From contig CAMPDV010001791.1 in assembly GCA_946699065.1 (NCBI GenBank), positions 1 to 64,000 of the forward strand: a stretch of 64,000 nt of DNA, read 5' to 3'. A program made the translations under genes and the position numbers. Positions 1 to 11,858 of this stretch are shown piece after piece (the stretch's first letter is position 1; each line of letters opens with the position of its first letter). The DNA comes from Loxodes magnus (Eukaryota > Ciliophora > Karyorelictea > Loxodida > Loxodidae). Below the pieces are notes generated by a model. That model was not told where the DNA came from. It saw nothing but the letters and a program-made list of their open reading frames with translations, and searched no databases.

Positions 1-1195
1 AAAAATAATAAATCAAGGCAAGATATTCTATAATAATTAGCTAACAAATAAATAAATGTTTATAAATAAGATATTTTTTAGATAAAAATAATCAGAAATA
101 TATTAAAATTTTTTTTTCGTTTATTTAAACGGATAAATAGATAAAAGATTTATAAAAAACTTTTGAAATTTAATTTAAATATTTTTATATAGAAAGTTCG
201 TAAAATTTAATATTAAATAGGAAATAAGAAATATTCTTTAATTTTTTTTCTTTAATTAAAAAATTTATTTAGCTGAATTAAAGTTAAATTAATAAACTAT
301 TGCTTTAAAATCTTTAAAATAATTATTTTTATGAAATTTACTTGTAATTTTTTTAGTGTGATTGAGGGAAATTTTTCATAAATGATTTTTATTTAATTTC
401 TTTTGAATTTATTTTAAATTATATATTATAATTAAAAAAATATATTATACTTATTTCAACTTATAAAAGCATTTTAATTATCTTTAAATCAAATATTTAT
501 CTATTTTAAGAGAACTTCTTTTTATTTTAAAGTTATAAAATATATATAAATTAATAATATTTAAAATTAAAAATTAAACAATTCGAATATTTGTAGTAAA
601 TAAAAAAGTTATAAATTTTAATTAAATTTTTAATATCTTAATTTAAAATAAAAAATAGAAGTATACTATTATTTAAATTAATATTATATTTTTTATTTTA
701 AGAAATTTAGAATTTTATTTTAATTTTTCTTTGATAATTTAATTAGATTTAATTTTATAAAATAATTTTAAATCTTAAATTTTACTAAAAATTTTACATA
801 TTTTAGATTAAAAATCTGAAAATATTTTAAATATTATGAATAAATATATATAAAATTAATTGCCTAAACTTATCTTAAGAAAAATAACAAAACTATTTGA
901 AAATCAAAAAAATTTAAATATAGTTTATTTTAATAGTTAATTTAAAAAAATTTAAAATATTATGCAAAAAAATATGTTCAAATGTTTTTCAAAGAAATAA
1001 AAAGAAGCTATAAACATAGTCTTAAAAGCATATCTAAAAATAAATTTATGAAGTTTGAAATATATAAACTCTCAAACTTAATAAACAGAATTAAAAAATA
1101 AATTATTTGATTAAATTGATTGAGATAATTTTTGAAAGACTATTTAAAAAATACAAAAAATTCTGTTGTTTAAAGTATAAAATTTACAGAATGTA
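1..1195 (-). repeat. Block C, inverted copy 1 (partly off the window edge)
   Basis: This very AT-rich stretch matches the reverse complement of 40650-42840 over its whole length, with scattered substitutions and indels. It begins before the window. It lacks the 848-bp insertion that splits the other copy and so preserves an empty target site at 382-395. Around 1015-1090 the plus strand encodes a Lys-rich peptide (KHSLKSISKNKF...) that is conserved in the second copy, so part of the block may once have been coding. The right edge lies about 50 bp upstream of a tRNA-Met gene. No other gene was recognised. Confidence 0.7.
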
Positions 1196-1246
1196 AATAG
1201 CAATATAATAGAGTTATTAATATAAATTTTATATGTTAATAATAAG

Positions 1247-1319
1247 GCGGTTTTAGCGCAGTCGGTAGCGCGTCAGTCTCATAATCTGAAGGTCGTGAGT
1301 TCGATCCTCACAAACCGCA
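1247..1319 (+). tRNA. tRNA-Met (CAT anticodon), elongator type
   Basis: A complete 73-nt cloverleaf. The 7-bp acceptor stem GCGGTTT/AAACCGC is perfectly paired and followed by discriminator A. The anticodon loop CTCATAA places CAT at positions 34-36, and the T arm is GTGAG-TTCGATC-CTCAC. The last anticodon-stem pair is a T-T mismatch. There is no intron and no encoded CCA. The acceptor stem does not resemble eukaryotic initiator tRNA, so an elongator is more likely. Confidence 0.95.
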
Positions 1320-2646
1320 TTATAATATTTTTTAATTTTAGAAATAATAAGATAAACTTTTTTAATTGAAAGATGAGAATATAAAATAATTTTTTTATAA
1401 TATATTTTAAAAATTATTAATATAAAATCTAAATTTTGTTTAAATCTAAAAAGATTTTGTGAATTGCATTTCTAAGTTTCACCATCATAATTTGTCGGCT
1501 TTTTTTATATTTTTTATATTAATAATTTCATAAAATTGCTGTAAGATTTATAATTTTTTCTGTTTTTTCAATTTTCTTCAATTCATCTTTTTTTATAAAT
1601 TTGCATGAAAAAAATTTTGTTTTCTTTTTAATAGAAATTTTATATTAATTTAAATTATTTTTAAAGTTTATAAAACTTTAACATATTTTTTTTAAAGAAT
1701 TTTTCCATTTATTTTTTATTTATTTTCTTGATAATATTTTATTTTTAATTTTATGCTATTTTAATGAAAAATTTAATTAATTTATTTCTTTATTATTTTT
1801 AAAAATTTTTAATTAATTTATCTTTAATAATAATATATTGCTTCTGATTTTAATTTTTTTATAATTAATATTTTTATTTATTAATATCAATCTTTAATGC
1901 TATTTAAGATTAAAAACTTTTTATTATTTTGTTAGATTTCATAATATTACTAATATAAGCTTAAATTTATATCATATTATTTAAAAATGTTTATCTTTTA
2001 TTTTATGATGATTTGTCTTTTAAGATGTATAAAATTAGAAACTTTAATTTTAAACATATTTAATTTTTTAAAAGCAAATCTTCATTGCCTGACAGAATTT
2101 TAGGCTATATAAATCAATAAACTAAGTTTACGCTAACAAGCCTCATCTAATTACAATATTATTTTTAATTTTAATTTAATAAGCCAAATTTAATAATTTT
2201 TAGCTTGAGATAATAAGTAAAGTAGTCAAGCATGCAACATATCTAAAGACTTAAGTTTATCCACTATAGTAATTCAAACAAACTGCTATGTAGATAATTT
2301 TATTTTTGGTTATAAATTTCTATAAAATTACTTTCTTCATTAATAATATTTTTATAAACAATTATTTATTTATTTTAGCCCTTTTGATTAATTATCTCAT
2401 AGGAATTTGATGAACATAAACATGAAATTTTAAATTTAAAGAATAGAGATTAAATAAATACTTAGATATTTAAAATATTTAAAATAATCTATAATAACTT
2501 AACTATCTTAATTATTAAATTTAAGTAGTTATTTTTAAGAATTTTATTAAAAAATTAAAATTTAATTATAATCCTATTTAATAATAAAATACCTATATTT
2601 AAATAAATCTATTTTTATTTTTAATTGTTATAAATCTTTTTATTTA
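1320..2646. other. AT-rich intergenic region, nothing recognised
   Basis: About 1.3 kb of T- and A-run-rich sequence between tRNA-Met and the 3' end of the first kinase. No motif-bearing frame, RNA gene or tandem repeat was found by eye on either strand. Confidence 0.5.
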
Positions 2647-3915
2647 TCAATTCAAAAAAGCTGGAGTACTTGATAATAAGCTTTAGCCTCCAGAATTTTA
2701 CTCTCCAGGCATCTAAATATTCGAGGATTGATTATTTGATAATTAAAGTTAACTGCAATTATAATTAAATTATAACTCTTCCTAACCTTTAATTTCAATT
2801 TATTATTAGATTCCCTCTTATAACTTATCAATAATTTCCTCAATACTTATTCTCCAATTTGGCTATTATAACCAACATCTAGAAATAATATCAGAAAATT
2901 ATTATGGACAATCCTAAGGAATTTATTCTCTTTCTCCTTATAAAATTTATTTTATTATTTAATTATCTGATTTTTAATCCCAAGGAACTTTTCTAGAAGC
3001 TATCTCTCAGAATATCGTTCCTAGTGAGAATATATCTGACTATTTGCTATATCTTGGCTTTTTCTCAAATATCTCAGGAGCCATTCAATTTAATGTTCCT
3101 ACTTATCTTTTATCACTTAAAGATTTAGATTCTCTCTTAACACGTGATAGACCAAAGTCGCAAATCATAGCTCTGTTTCATTTGTTCATAATAATATTTT
3201 AGCTCTTTAGATCTCTATGCAGGATATTTTTACTATGAATATATTAAATACCTAAAGCAATATCATAAGAAATTTAATATCTTGCTTCTCAAGTAATCTA
3301 TTCGTTACTTTGTAAAAAGTCATATAGAGAACATTATCCCAGCTTAATTATCAATGAGAAAGGAGTAAGGCAAATTCCATAAAGCTTTACTACATTTTTA
3401 TGATTTAATTCATACATTATTTGCATTTCTTATAGAAATTCTTCTTTTGCTTCTAAACTTAAATTTTATCCTGTTAATTATTTTATTGCTACCTCTTTTT
3501 GATTCCATTCTCCTTTGAATACAGTTCCAAATGCTCCAGATCCTAATTTCTCTTTTTAAGTAAAACTTTGACAATCTAATATTTTAACGTTTTTAGAATT
3601 ATATTTTATTTGATATGAGCTGCTTTATTAATTTTAAGCAATTGGTTAAGGGAAAGACATGAACTATTAATGGCTTATTTAATTTTATCTCTACTCATAA
3701 TTTTATTTACAATTTGCACAGCAATAAAAACGTCATTTGTCTTTATTTTTTCCACAGTTTCCTTCCTAATTTTGTGGCTAAGATTCGTAATATTCTCTAT
3801 ATTTATAAAACCCTTTTGTGGGCATACCACAAAATATTCCTATATTTGATTTGAATTACTGTACTTCTTTTTCTAAAGGAGCTAAGGACTTAAAGTACTT
3901 TATTAGTTGACTCAT
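2647..3915 (-). CDS. TKL-family protein kinase with Cys-rich N-terminus (kinase 1)
   Basis: Predicted Ser/Thr or dual-specificity kinase of the tyrosine-kinase-like group, 422 aa, uninterrupted from ATG to TGA with TAA/TAG=Gln and TGA=Trp. The kinase domain spans about residues 118-385: Gly loop LGSGAFGTV (124-132), VAIK lysine near 145, HRDLKSQN catalytic loop (233-240), DFG at 253-255 and GTLNWMAPE in the activation segment, whose Trp is a TGA. TGA also encodes Trp in FWEIAS. The 115-residue N-terminus contains FCG, NCG and RFYCCANC, shared with the second kinase at 44.4 kb and not assigned to a known domain. The C-terminus is Gln/Asn/Ser-rich. No introns are needed. Neighbours are unrelated, and no regulatory element was recognised. 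Kinase assignment is very sure; substrate is unknown. Confidence 0.96.
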
Positions 3916-5784
3916 TATAAATATTTGATTATTAACTAAATATAAATGATTTTATTTTATAATTTTAGGGTTTTCATTATAAATGATTATAGTTAGTATA
4001 TTTTATATTGTAATATAAGTAACTTTCACTTATATAATAAAAGTTTTCTCATAGCTTTTGATTTAATTAATGATTTTATAATTTTAATTGCCTCTTGTGT
4101 ATTATTAAGGTTTAATTATTGTACATTATAATAGATAAAATAGTAATTATTAAGTAAATTTTATCTTTATTTATTTAAATATTAGTCAAATATATTAGTA
4201 ATGCTGATACCTAGTTTAAATTTTTCTCATTTTAAGAAACATTTAATGGCCATGAGCTATTCTAAAATTAATTTTCGTATTTGCTAGATAAGAATTTGCT
4301 TTTAAAGCACTCTTTAGAAATAAAAAGAATTAGATTTAATTTTATAATATATTAATTTCTATATAATAATTATATGAGTAATTTAAACTTAATATTTTAT
4401 AATTTATATTATAATTCAGTGTATTTAATAATTAAAACTATATTTATCAATTAATTATTCTAATAATTCTAAAATAATTCTATATTTGTATTAAGCTAGT
4501 ATAGATCATCTATATTCTTATTTAATTATAATTAATCAAAATTAAGTTAAAATTAACTTCTTTAGAACTTTATATTTATATTCTAAATTATTTTAGGAAA
4601 GTTATATTTAAAAATAATCCAAAAATTAATTAATATCTTTCTTATTGAAAAGCTTAAATTATTTAATTTGGAAGTTGTTACTATTTAACAATTTTTAAAC
4701 TAAATTATCTGTAGTTTAGTATATAAAATATGAGTGTTATCACTTTTATTTGGATATCTTTTAGTAACTATTTTTATATTTTAAACTTTATATTATGTAA
4801 TAAACTCTTTTCACAAGAAAAATAATACTCATAAGATATGTATAACTTTTATTTTGCCTTTTTTAAGATTTAGAATAAAAAATGTGTTCATAAAGCTCTA
4901 TTTGATTAAGCATACATTATAGATAAATTATAAAGAACATTGAGTAAAATTAGAAAATAAAAAATAAACTTAGAAATAAAATAAATCTAGCTAAATATAA
5001 AATAATCTATATAAATAAAATAAGTTATACTAATTATAATTAACAACCATTTTACTCCAATTAATTTGTAGGAAATAGATAAATAAATTCTATAAATTAA
5101 CACTTTTAATTAATAAAATTAACTTAATATAACACTAAATAAATGAATATTATACTTCAGCTAAGCTTCTTATTAATTTTAATAAAATATAAATAATTAG
5201 TAAATAATAATATATTGCTAAAATAATTAGTTACATTTAATATTTATTCTCATTATTTAAATGTTTATACTTACAACAAGTATATACTCTTTATAATTAA
5301 TTATACTTAATTATTATTAATTAAAAAATACATTTTTATTTTAAAGCATTTACTATAAATAAATTATTAGATATTTTTCTATCTTTATAAATATTCATAA
5401 ATTATGATATTAATTATTTGTAAGATAAATAATAAAGTAGATCACTATTATTTTAATTTATTAAATAAAATTCATTCATTATATGTAAAAATACTAACTT
5501 TTCTATCAACCTTGAAAACTTATTCAAATTATAACTTTTAAATAAAAACTATATTTAAGATAGAAATTTATAAATATCTAAGTTACTTTTTATTTAAAAT
5601 AGCTTTAATTCAAATTCTTAAATATCTTACATTTTTAATTGTTAGTTTAGTATTTATTTTAATGATAAGATTTAGTTAATTATCATTATAGATAGAAACT
5701 ATTTCACACAGTATTATCATTTTATTTATTTTATATTCAAATATTATTTAAAAGTTTATAAGCACTCAATAATAGTAATTTTAA
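3916..5784. other. AT-rich intergenic region, nothing recognised
   Basis: About 1.9 kb upstream of kinase 1 with very low GC. Presumably it includes that gene's promoter, but no element can be pointed to. No conserved frame was seen. Confidence 0.5.
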
Positions 5785-5868
5785 GGCTGTTTGTCCGAGT
5801 CGGTTAAGGAGACAGATTTAAGATCTGTTGCACACTAGTGCGCGTGGGTTTGAATCCCACAGCTGCCA
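5785..5868 (+). tRNA. tRNA-Leu (TAA anticodon)
   Basis: An 84-nt class II tRNA with a long variable arm. Anticodon stem ACAGA/TCTGT closes loop TTTAAGA, giving anticodon TAA, which reads the UUA Leu codon. The T arm is GTGGG-TTTGAAT-CCCAC. The acceptor GGCTGTT against AGCTGCC has a T-T mismatch at the fourth pair and a T-G pair at the sixth, so the gene may be slightly degenerate. There is no intron. Confidence 0.9.
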
Positions 5869-6595
5869 TTTTATATAATTAATATTTTTTTAATAAAAAT
5901 TAGATAAAAATACAAATAATTAAGGTTCAACATATAGAGATAGTATTTGAGTTTACAATAGCTTTAAAATTAAATATAACTTGCTATTTTCATTTTGAAA
6001 TAAAAAAATTGATACTTAAGGATTTAAATATCTTTAATAGAAAATACCATATATTAGTTTTTATTATATATCTATTTTAAAGGTTTATCATAAAGCTAAA
6101 GTACATTTTTTTCATAACAAAATCAATATTTAGCCTACCTCATGCAAAATTAATGTACTTAAATTAAATTACTAACGATATTAATGATTTTCAGTATAAA
6201 ATTCTTATAAAATTTAATTTAAAAAGGGAAATGATTCAAAAATAATTCCTTTTACACTTTTAACAATAAAAATAGATTTAAAGATATGATTTTTGAATTT
6301 GTTAGAAATGAATTTATTATAATAATTTAACTATCTAATAATTAAATTAATTTGGATTTATAAAAATGTAACAATTAGATTGAAGGTAAAGATATTTTAA
6401 TTAATATAAACAAATTAAAATTTAGATAAGGAAATTAATATTTTATCATTCTTTAAATACTAAAATAAAGAATGATAGCATTTATCTAAGAGATTAATAG
6501 AAAACTAAATTCATTATTTATTTTATTAAAGTATAATGGAAATCATTTACAACATTATATAATCATAAATCTTACAAATTTTATAAATCAATAAA
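5869..6595. other. AT-rich intergenic region, nothing recognised
   Basis: About 0.7 kb between tRNA-Leu and the small gene at 6596. No motif, repeat or RNA gene was seen. Confidence 0.5.
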
Positions 6596-6979
6596 ATGAA
6601 GGAAACTCAAAGTTTAGCTCTTACTTAGTATAGGAAGTCGTAATCGAAATGTAGTTAAGTTACTTATGGAACAAGTAATGACAATTTGTCAAGTTAGGAA
6701 GATTAAGAAGCACCTGAATTTTACTTTACCTTATTAGAGGTAATAAAAAACTTAAGTCTAGATGAGAGAAAATAAATAATTAATATAAATTTACTAGACA
6801 GTTTAGATAAAATAAGTCAAATTTAGTAAATACTTCCTGATAAATAAGATTTAATAAAAATCTATCAAGACAAAATGTTAAAATAAATAAAAAAAATAGT
6901 AAATAATAAAAATAGTAAATAATAAAAAAGAGTAGACTCTAAAATACTTGAAATGAAGAAGGAAAATGAAGAGAACTGA
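6596..6979 (+). CDS. Small hypothetical protein with helical Lys/Glu-rich C-terminus
   Basis: A 127-aa frame from ATG to TGA, read with TAA/TAG=Gln. I do not recognise a family. The N-terminus is Ser/Thr/Gln-rich (YGTSND, SSQEDQEAP). Residues from about 45 on are predicted helical and charged (LSLDERKQI, LPDKQDLIKIYQDKML), and the protein ends KKENEEN. The main support for coding is a diverged inverted paralog at 7391-7760, which shares both halves of the protein with many substitutions that keep amino-acid similarity. The two are convergent, tail to tail. Composition is rich in E, D, S and P, unlike translated intergenic sequence here. Confidence 0.65.
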
Positions 6980-7390
6980 TAATCGATAAATTATGTTAAA
7001 TAATAAAACTTTAAAATATAAAAGAGATAAGTATTTTAATATTTCTAAAAACTCTTATCATTTTTTAACTAATAATTTATATATTAATAGATATACATTT
7101 TTTCCTTTTATATCTTCATATCATAATCTACTTACCCAACTTTATGCTTAATTAACTGAATATTAATTGAAAAATATCTAATATAATTTTTAAGAAAATT
7201 ATTAAAACTTAAAAATAAAAAATAAATTTTAAAAGTTATTGATCTGTAAGATGAGTATATAATATAAGTGCTATTGCTTATTTAATATATTAAGCATTTA
7301 GTTTAAAATGATATAGTTGATGAGGAATATTCAAATGGTATCTATTTTATATTTTAAAATTTATTTATATTTAAATATAAATGTCAATAA

Positions 7391-7760
7391 TCAACTCTCT
7401 TCATTTTCCTTTCTAACTTAAAATATTTTAGAGTTTTATCTTCTTGACAATTTTTTTAGTTATTTAAGCATTCTGTCTTGATAGACTTTTAATAAGTTTT
7501 ATTTATCAGGAAACATTTACTAAATTTGACTAATCTCCTCTTTACTGTCTAGATAATTGTTCCTAATTATTTATTTTCTCATTTTTACTCAAGTTTTTTA
7601 TTATCTCTAATTAGGTAAAATAAAATAAAGATTCTTCTTAATCTTTCTAACTTTCTTCCTAACTTAGCAAACTATCATTACTTGTTCCATATATAGCATA
7701 ACAACATTTCGAATTTGAATCTTTAATTTAACTAAGTGCTTAGATTTTATTCCCAGTCAT
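7391..7760 (-). pseudogene. Inverted, frameshifted paralog of the small gene at 6596
   Basis: The minus strand encodes a relative of the 6596-6979 protein. Shared blocks are YGTSND, SLLSQEES, FYFTQLEIIKNLS, then, after a net 2-nt loss near the middle, ISQIQQMFPDKQNLLKVYQDRMLK and a matching RKENEES end followed by TGA. The 370-nt length is not a multiple of three, consistent with the frameshift. It is probably a decayed duplicate. Two adjacent frames could also be joined by an undetected mini-intron, but none with GT-AG ends was obvious. Confidence 0.6.
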
Positions 7761-8519
7761 TTATTTAATTTATAATATCCTTTATATTTATAATTAAATT
7801 ATGCTATAAGTAAATTCTATTATATTTTGTAAAAATAAATAATTAAACTTATGCAACTACTAAATTTATAGTAACAATATCACTTTTTTATTTCTAATAT
7901 TTTAGGAATGATAAAAATGAATTTCCTTGTCTAAGTTGTGCAAATTAGTTATATTCATTTATTTATCTTTAATTTTAATATAGAAATATTTATTTATAGA
8001 CGAATCTGAATAAGCTTAATTATGTGATGATAAAATAATTATTTAAATATATTTCTGACTAATTAAATAATCATAACTTTAAATTTTTATTTATTTTTAT
8101 ATAGTTTTTAATGTTTTATTTTAAAAGAATTTGACATTCGAAGTCTAAAAATTAAAGATTATAAAAAATTAATAATGGAAGTTATGATTAACGTTAATAA
8201 GCTTTTAGTAAATAGAAAAATAAATCTAGGTAAAGATAAAAATATTTGTTGAGATAAAAAGTCTATTTTAGCATTTTTTTAACTTAAAACTAAGATATAA
8301 CTAAATTAAAGGAAAATATCCTGGTCTGATTTTTCATTAAAATTAAAATTTTACAATTAGCTGTATAAAAGTCTTTAAAAATTAATTTCATAAGATTTTT
8401 TATAAATTTTTTATCTATTTATTAGTTTAAATAAGTGAAAAAAGCAATAAAGTTTAATATATTTTTATTTAGTTTTTATCTCAAAAATTTCTTTTATTAA
8501 AGCCATAAATTAATAAAAA
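7761..8519. repeat. AT-rich flank of tRNA-Ala, partly similar to block C
   Basis: The stretch from about 8330 to the tRNA resembles 42640-42870, the region next to a truncated tRNA-Ala. Examples are the shared runs around 'tttataaattttttatctatttattagtttaaat'-like sequence and the sequence just before the tRNA 3' end. The similarity is imperfect. The rest of the interval shows nothing recognisable. Confidence 0.4.
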
Positions 8520-8592
8520 TGGAGAACTTGGGTATCGATCCCAATGCCTCTCGCATGCTAAGCGAGCGCTCTACCATTTGAGCTAGATCCCC
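8520..8592 (-). tRNA. tRNA-Ala (AGC anticodon)
   Basis: A 73-nt cloverleaf on the minus strand. Anticodon stem CTCGC/GCGAG closes loop TTAGCAT, giving AGC. The D arm is GCTC...GAGC and the T arm is TTGGG-ATCGATA-CCCAA. The acceptor GGGGATC against GTTCTCC is imperfect, with a G-T and a T-T. There is no intron. A truncated copy lies at 42868-42918. Confidence 0.92.
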
Positions 8593-11500
8593 TTTAATAA
8601 TACCTAAATCGCTTCAATTTGAATAGCAAATGTATAAAAATAAGATAAAGTTGATTATCTAACTTATCTTTAATTAATGTAAAGCAAATATTTATTTTTA
8701 AGTCATTTATTCAAAGTTTAAGATATACATCATTCTTAAAAATATAAAATAAAAATAAATAAAAATTTTACAGTTTTATTTAATTATATTCTTAGAAATA
8801 TCCTTCTTTTATTAAAAAAAAAAATTAACTTTTATTGAGTAAACAACAAATCTAAATTATTTTTGTAGTTTCTAATTATGAGACAACATGAAAAATTATT
8901 TATCATAAATAAAGAGATGTAATTATTTCCCAGCTTATTAAAATATTTAATATAAATTAGCTTTAGAGATATATAGAAATATCTTAAAAGTGTTTAGTAA
9001 AAAAAGGTAATTTTTAATTGAAAACATAGATTAATTTCCCTGTAATTAATATTATTTATTTTCTTTATTCAAGAAATTCTATTTTTCCCTTTCAATTTAG
9101 ATTATGATTATTATAGCTTTACTTAGATTTTATTTATATATTATTTAATCTACAATTGATTTAAAGATATTATTAAATCTAAAATTTTGTTTCTTTAAAT
9201 AGTTTTACATTAAGCGAAATTAGCTATTATACTTTAATAAATAGGGATATAATTGGCAAAATTTTTAAAGTCCTACTTTAATAAGAAATTTAGAAGTTTT
9301 TCAATTTAATTTTGCTTTTATAGAAGAGTAAAATTATCTAAATTATGTATGCTATACTTTATTTAGGAGTGTAATTAGAATAAAATATTTAGAAATTGTT
9401 ACCGTTTTATGCATCTTTTGCTTAGTTTGCTTAAGAATTTTTTTAATTTTTAAAGTATATGAAAAAAATCAATTTTGGTTATGTACTTTTGACATTTTTC
9501 CTAATTAATTTCCATCATTCTACTTAAAGACTAGTAGTATGAATTAAAAGCTAGAAAATAGGAGAAAAAAATGTACAGAAATGATATACATCAAATATTT
9601 ATTAAATGGGAAGAATAAAAATAACAATTTAATAAATTTATAGCTTTTTATATAATAAAATATAAAGAAATATTTATAAATATAATAAGAAAATAATAAA
9701 CTTTAAATTTATTGAAATGCAGGACCTATTTAAATTTTCAAAGATTTTGTATGGGTAATACTTTATACTGGGTAGCAAAATTACAACTTGCATAAATCAG
9801 AAAGAAAATTTTACTACGTAAAGCATGAAATCAGTACTTAGCGTAAATTTTTAATTTGTATCTGGCTTGTGCTTTTTTTTGTGTAATTAGGTATAATATA
9901 AGATAAATTTAAAAAATTAAGAAATTAATTTATTCTTGCGTCTTTTATCATTTTTATGCTATTATCAGGAAAGGAAAAAAAATTGTAATCATTATTTTAA
10001 AAATTCTTTTTAAGAGCTGTAATATACTTTTGACGGAATCATAAAGTTTAGATTATTAAATTTTATTAAATTGAGAAAGTTTTAAAGTTTTTCTATTTCT
10101 ATGAATTTGGAGTGTATATAGAGTATCTTATATTTATTTAAGAAAAAAAGATAATAAATGCTTGTAAACAGATATATATGCGTTTTCCTAAATAATGACT
10201 TTGTTCATCAACTATAAAATAAGAAAAAAATTCCAAGATAAATACTCTTTTGTAAGGATTCTATTAACTAATATTTCTAGCCTTTTTGTATTTAAAAATA
10301 TTTAGAAGAAGAAAAATAATTAATGAAAAAAGTAATTTAAATTGAGAAAATAAATATAGTACGAAGCTTATTTAGTTTCTAATTTTCTTATGATATTAGG
10401 AGTAATAAACTTCATAATGCGATATTTTAGGTATAAATTATAAATAGAATATTAAATTATCTCTATATTATTTTAGTAATATAATTTAATTTTGTTTATC
10501 AAGTTTTATCTAAAATTAAATAATTATCTTTTAATAGACCTTCATTACATCTAAATCACTCTAAAATTAGTTAAAAAAGCAAGAACTTAAAAAATGTTTA
10601 TTTAAGCTTTTTAATACTCATTATATAAATGAGCAACAAAAATAGTTAAATAAATGATAAATAAATAATTTTATGATAGACTAGAGTAGCTGAAATTGTT
10701 TTACTTGCAATCAAATCGAAATTATCTAAAAACTACAAATAAAAATAATTATCCCTTATATTTAGATATAAAATAATCATTATACTCTTAGAATAAAAAA
10801 TATCAAGAATTACTAAAATTATTATTTTTCATGCTTTTTCAATTATTTTCTTTTTTGAATAAACTTAATATCTTAGAATAAACTAAAAGGATAGAAGAAA
10901 ATGAGCATAAAACATATAAAAAGTGAAATAAAAATTATTATATGAGATTTATGAAGATAAAATTAATTCTTTTATCCTAATATTTGCGCTGGTCTAAGTG
11001 ATTATTATACTGGCTTTTTGTTTAATATTTTATTCAAATTATTGTTACCTTCTCTTTATTCTAAAATAATTCTCTATGATTTCAAATAAATTGATAAAGT
11101 ATTTAGTTATTATGTTTACAACTGTTGCTAGATTTAAATCTTTTGCTCTAAGTAATAAATTAAAGGTTTCTATTATAAAATTTATTTATACTAAGAAACT
11201 ACTCTAACTTAATGCTTTAAGTAATTTATTTAATTTTTTTGCTAAGATTAATAGAAAAAGCTTCTATAGATATTTATTAAAGTCTAGTTAAACATTTTTT
11301 TTCTAGTAAGGACCAATTTAAGTTTCAGCTAGTTAAATTTTAATTTAATTCTCTATAATATTTATTAAAAATAAAGACCTCTAATTAATTTTTATTAAGG
11401 AGTTAATTAAGAAAATAATAATTTACCAATAAAAATATTTGATTCAATTTATTAAATCTAGAAATAAGAGCTTTATTATAAATATTTTCTAGCAACTTAA

Positions 11501-11686
11501 GATTCTAGAAGACATTAATTAAAAGCTTCAATCTTTTAAAAATATAATTTTAAGGTAAAATTTATTTATGCTATTATTTTGGAATTAATTTAGATTTATT
11601 TTTAAAGTATTACATTATACCTTTATGAATCATTTACTGTAAGTAAATCTGCAATACATCATTTATTATTTAATATCTATAAAAGA
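8593..11686. other. 3.1 kb AT-rich region, no supported gene
   Basis: One plus-strand frame (9571-11628) is continuously open with TGA=Trp. However, it has a near-random AT-driven composition: almost no Gly or Pro, and Lys, Asn, Ile, Leu, Phe, Tyr and Gln dominate. Its number of TGA codons is roughly what chance gives. I therefore do not call a gene, though a membrane protein cannot be excluded. Confidence 0.4.
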
Positions 11687-11759
11687 TACAGACAGCGGGG
11701 ATCGAACCCACGACCTACTGCGTGTAAAGCAGTCGTCATAGCCACTAGACCATGTCTGC
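11687..11759 (-). tRNA. tRNA-Val (TAC anticodon)
   Basis: A 73-nt cloverleaf on the minus strand. Acceptor GCAGACA pairs with TGTCTGT (one G-T), followed by discriminator A. Anticodon stem ACTGC/GCAGT closes loop TTTACAC, giving TAC. The T arm is GTGGG-TTCGATC-CCCGC. There is no intron. It sits about 100 bp from the left edge of block A, where base composition changes. Confidence 0.93.
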
Positions 11760-11858
11760 GTATACTTTTAAGTGTTAAACCTTCTTAAGTTCTTAAAAAC
11801 TTAAATTAATTTCTTAATTTTCTTAATTAGCTAGCTAACATTTTACCAAGTCATCAAC

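Noticed and set aside
9571..11628. A 686-codon open frame from ATG to TGA on the plus strand
   Set aside because: With TAA, TAG and TGA all sense, any frame is open. Gly and Pro are nearly absent, and the TGA count matches chance for this base composition.
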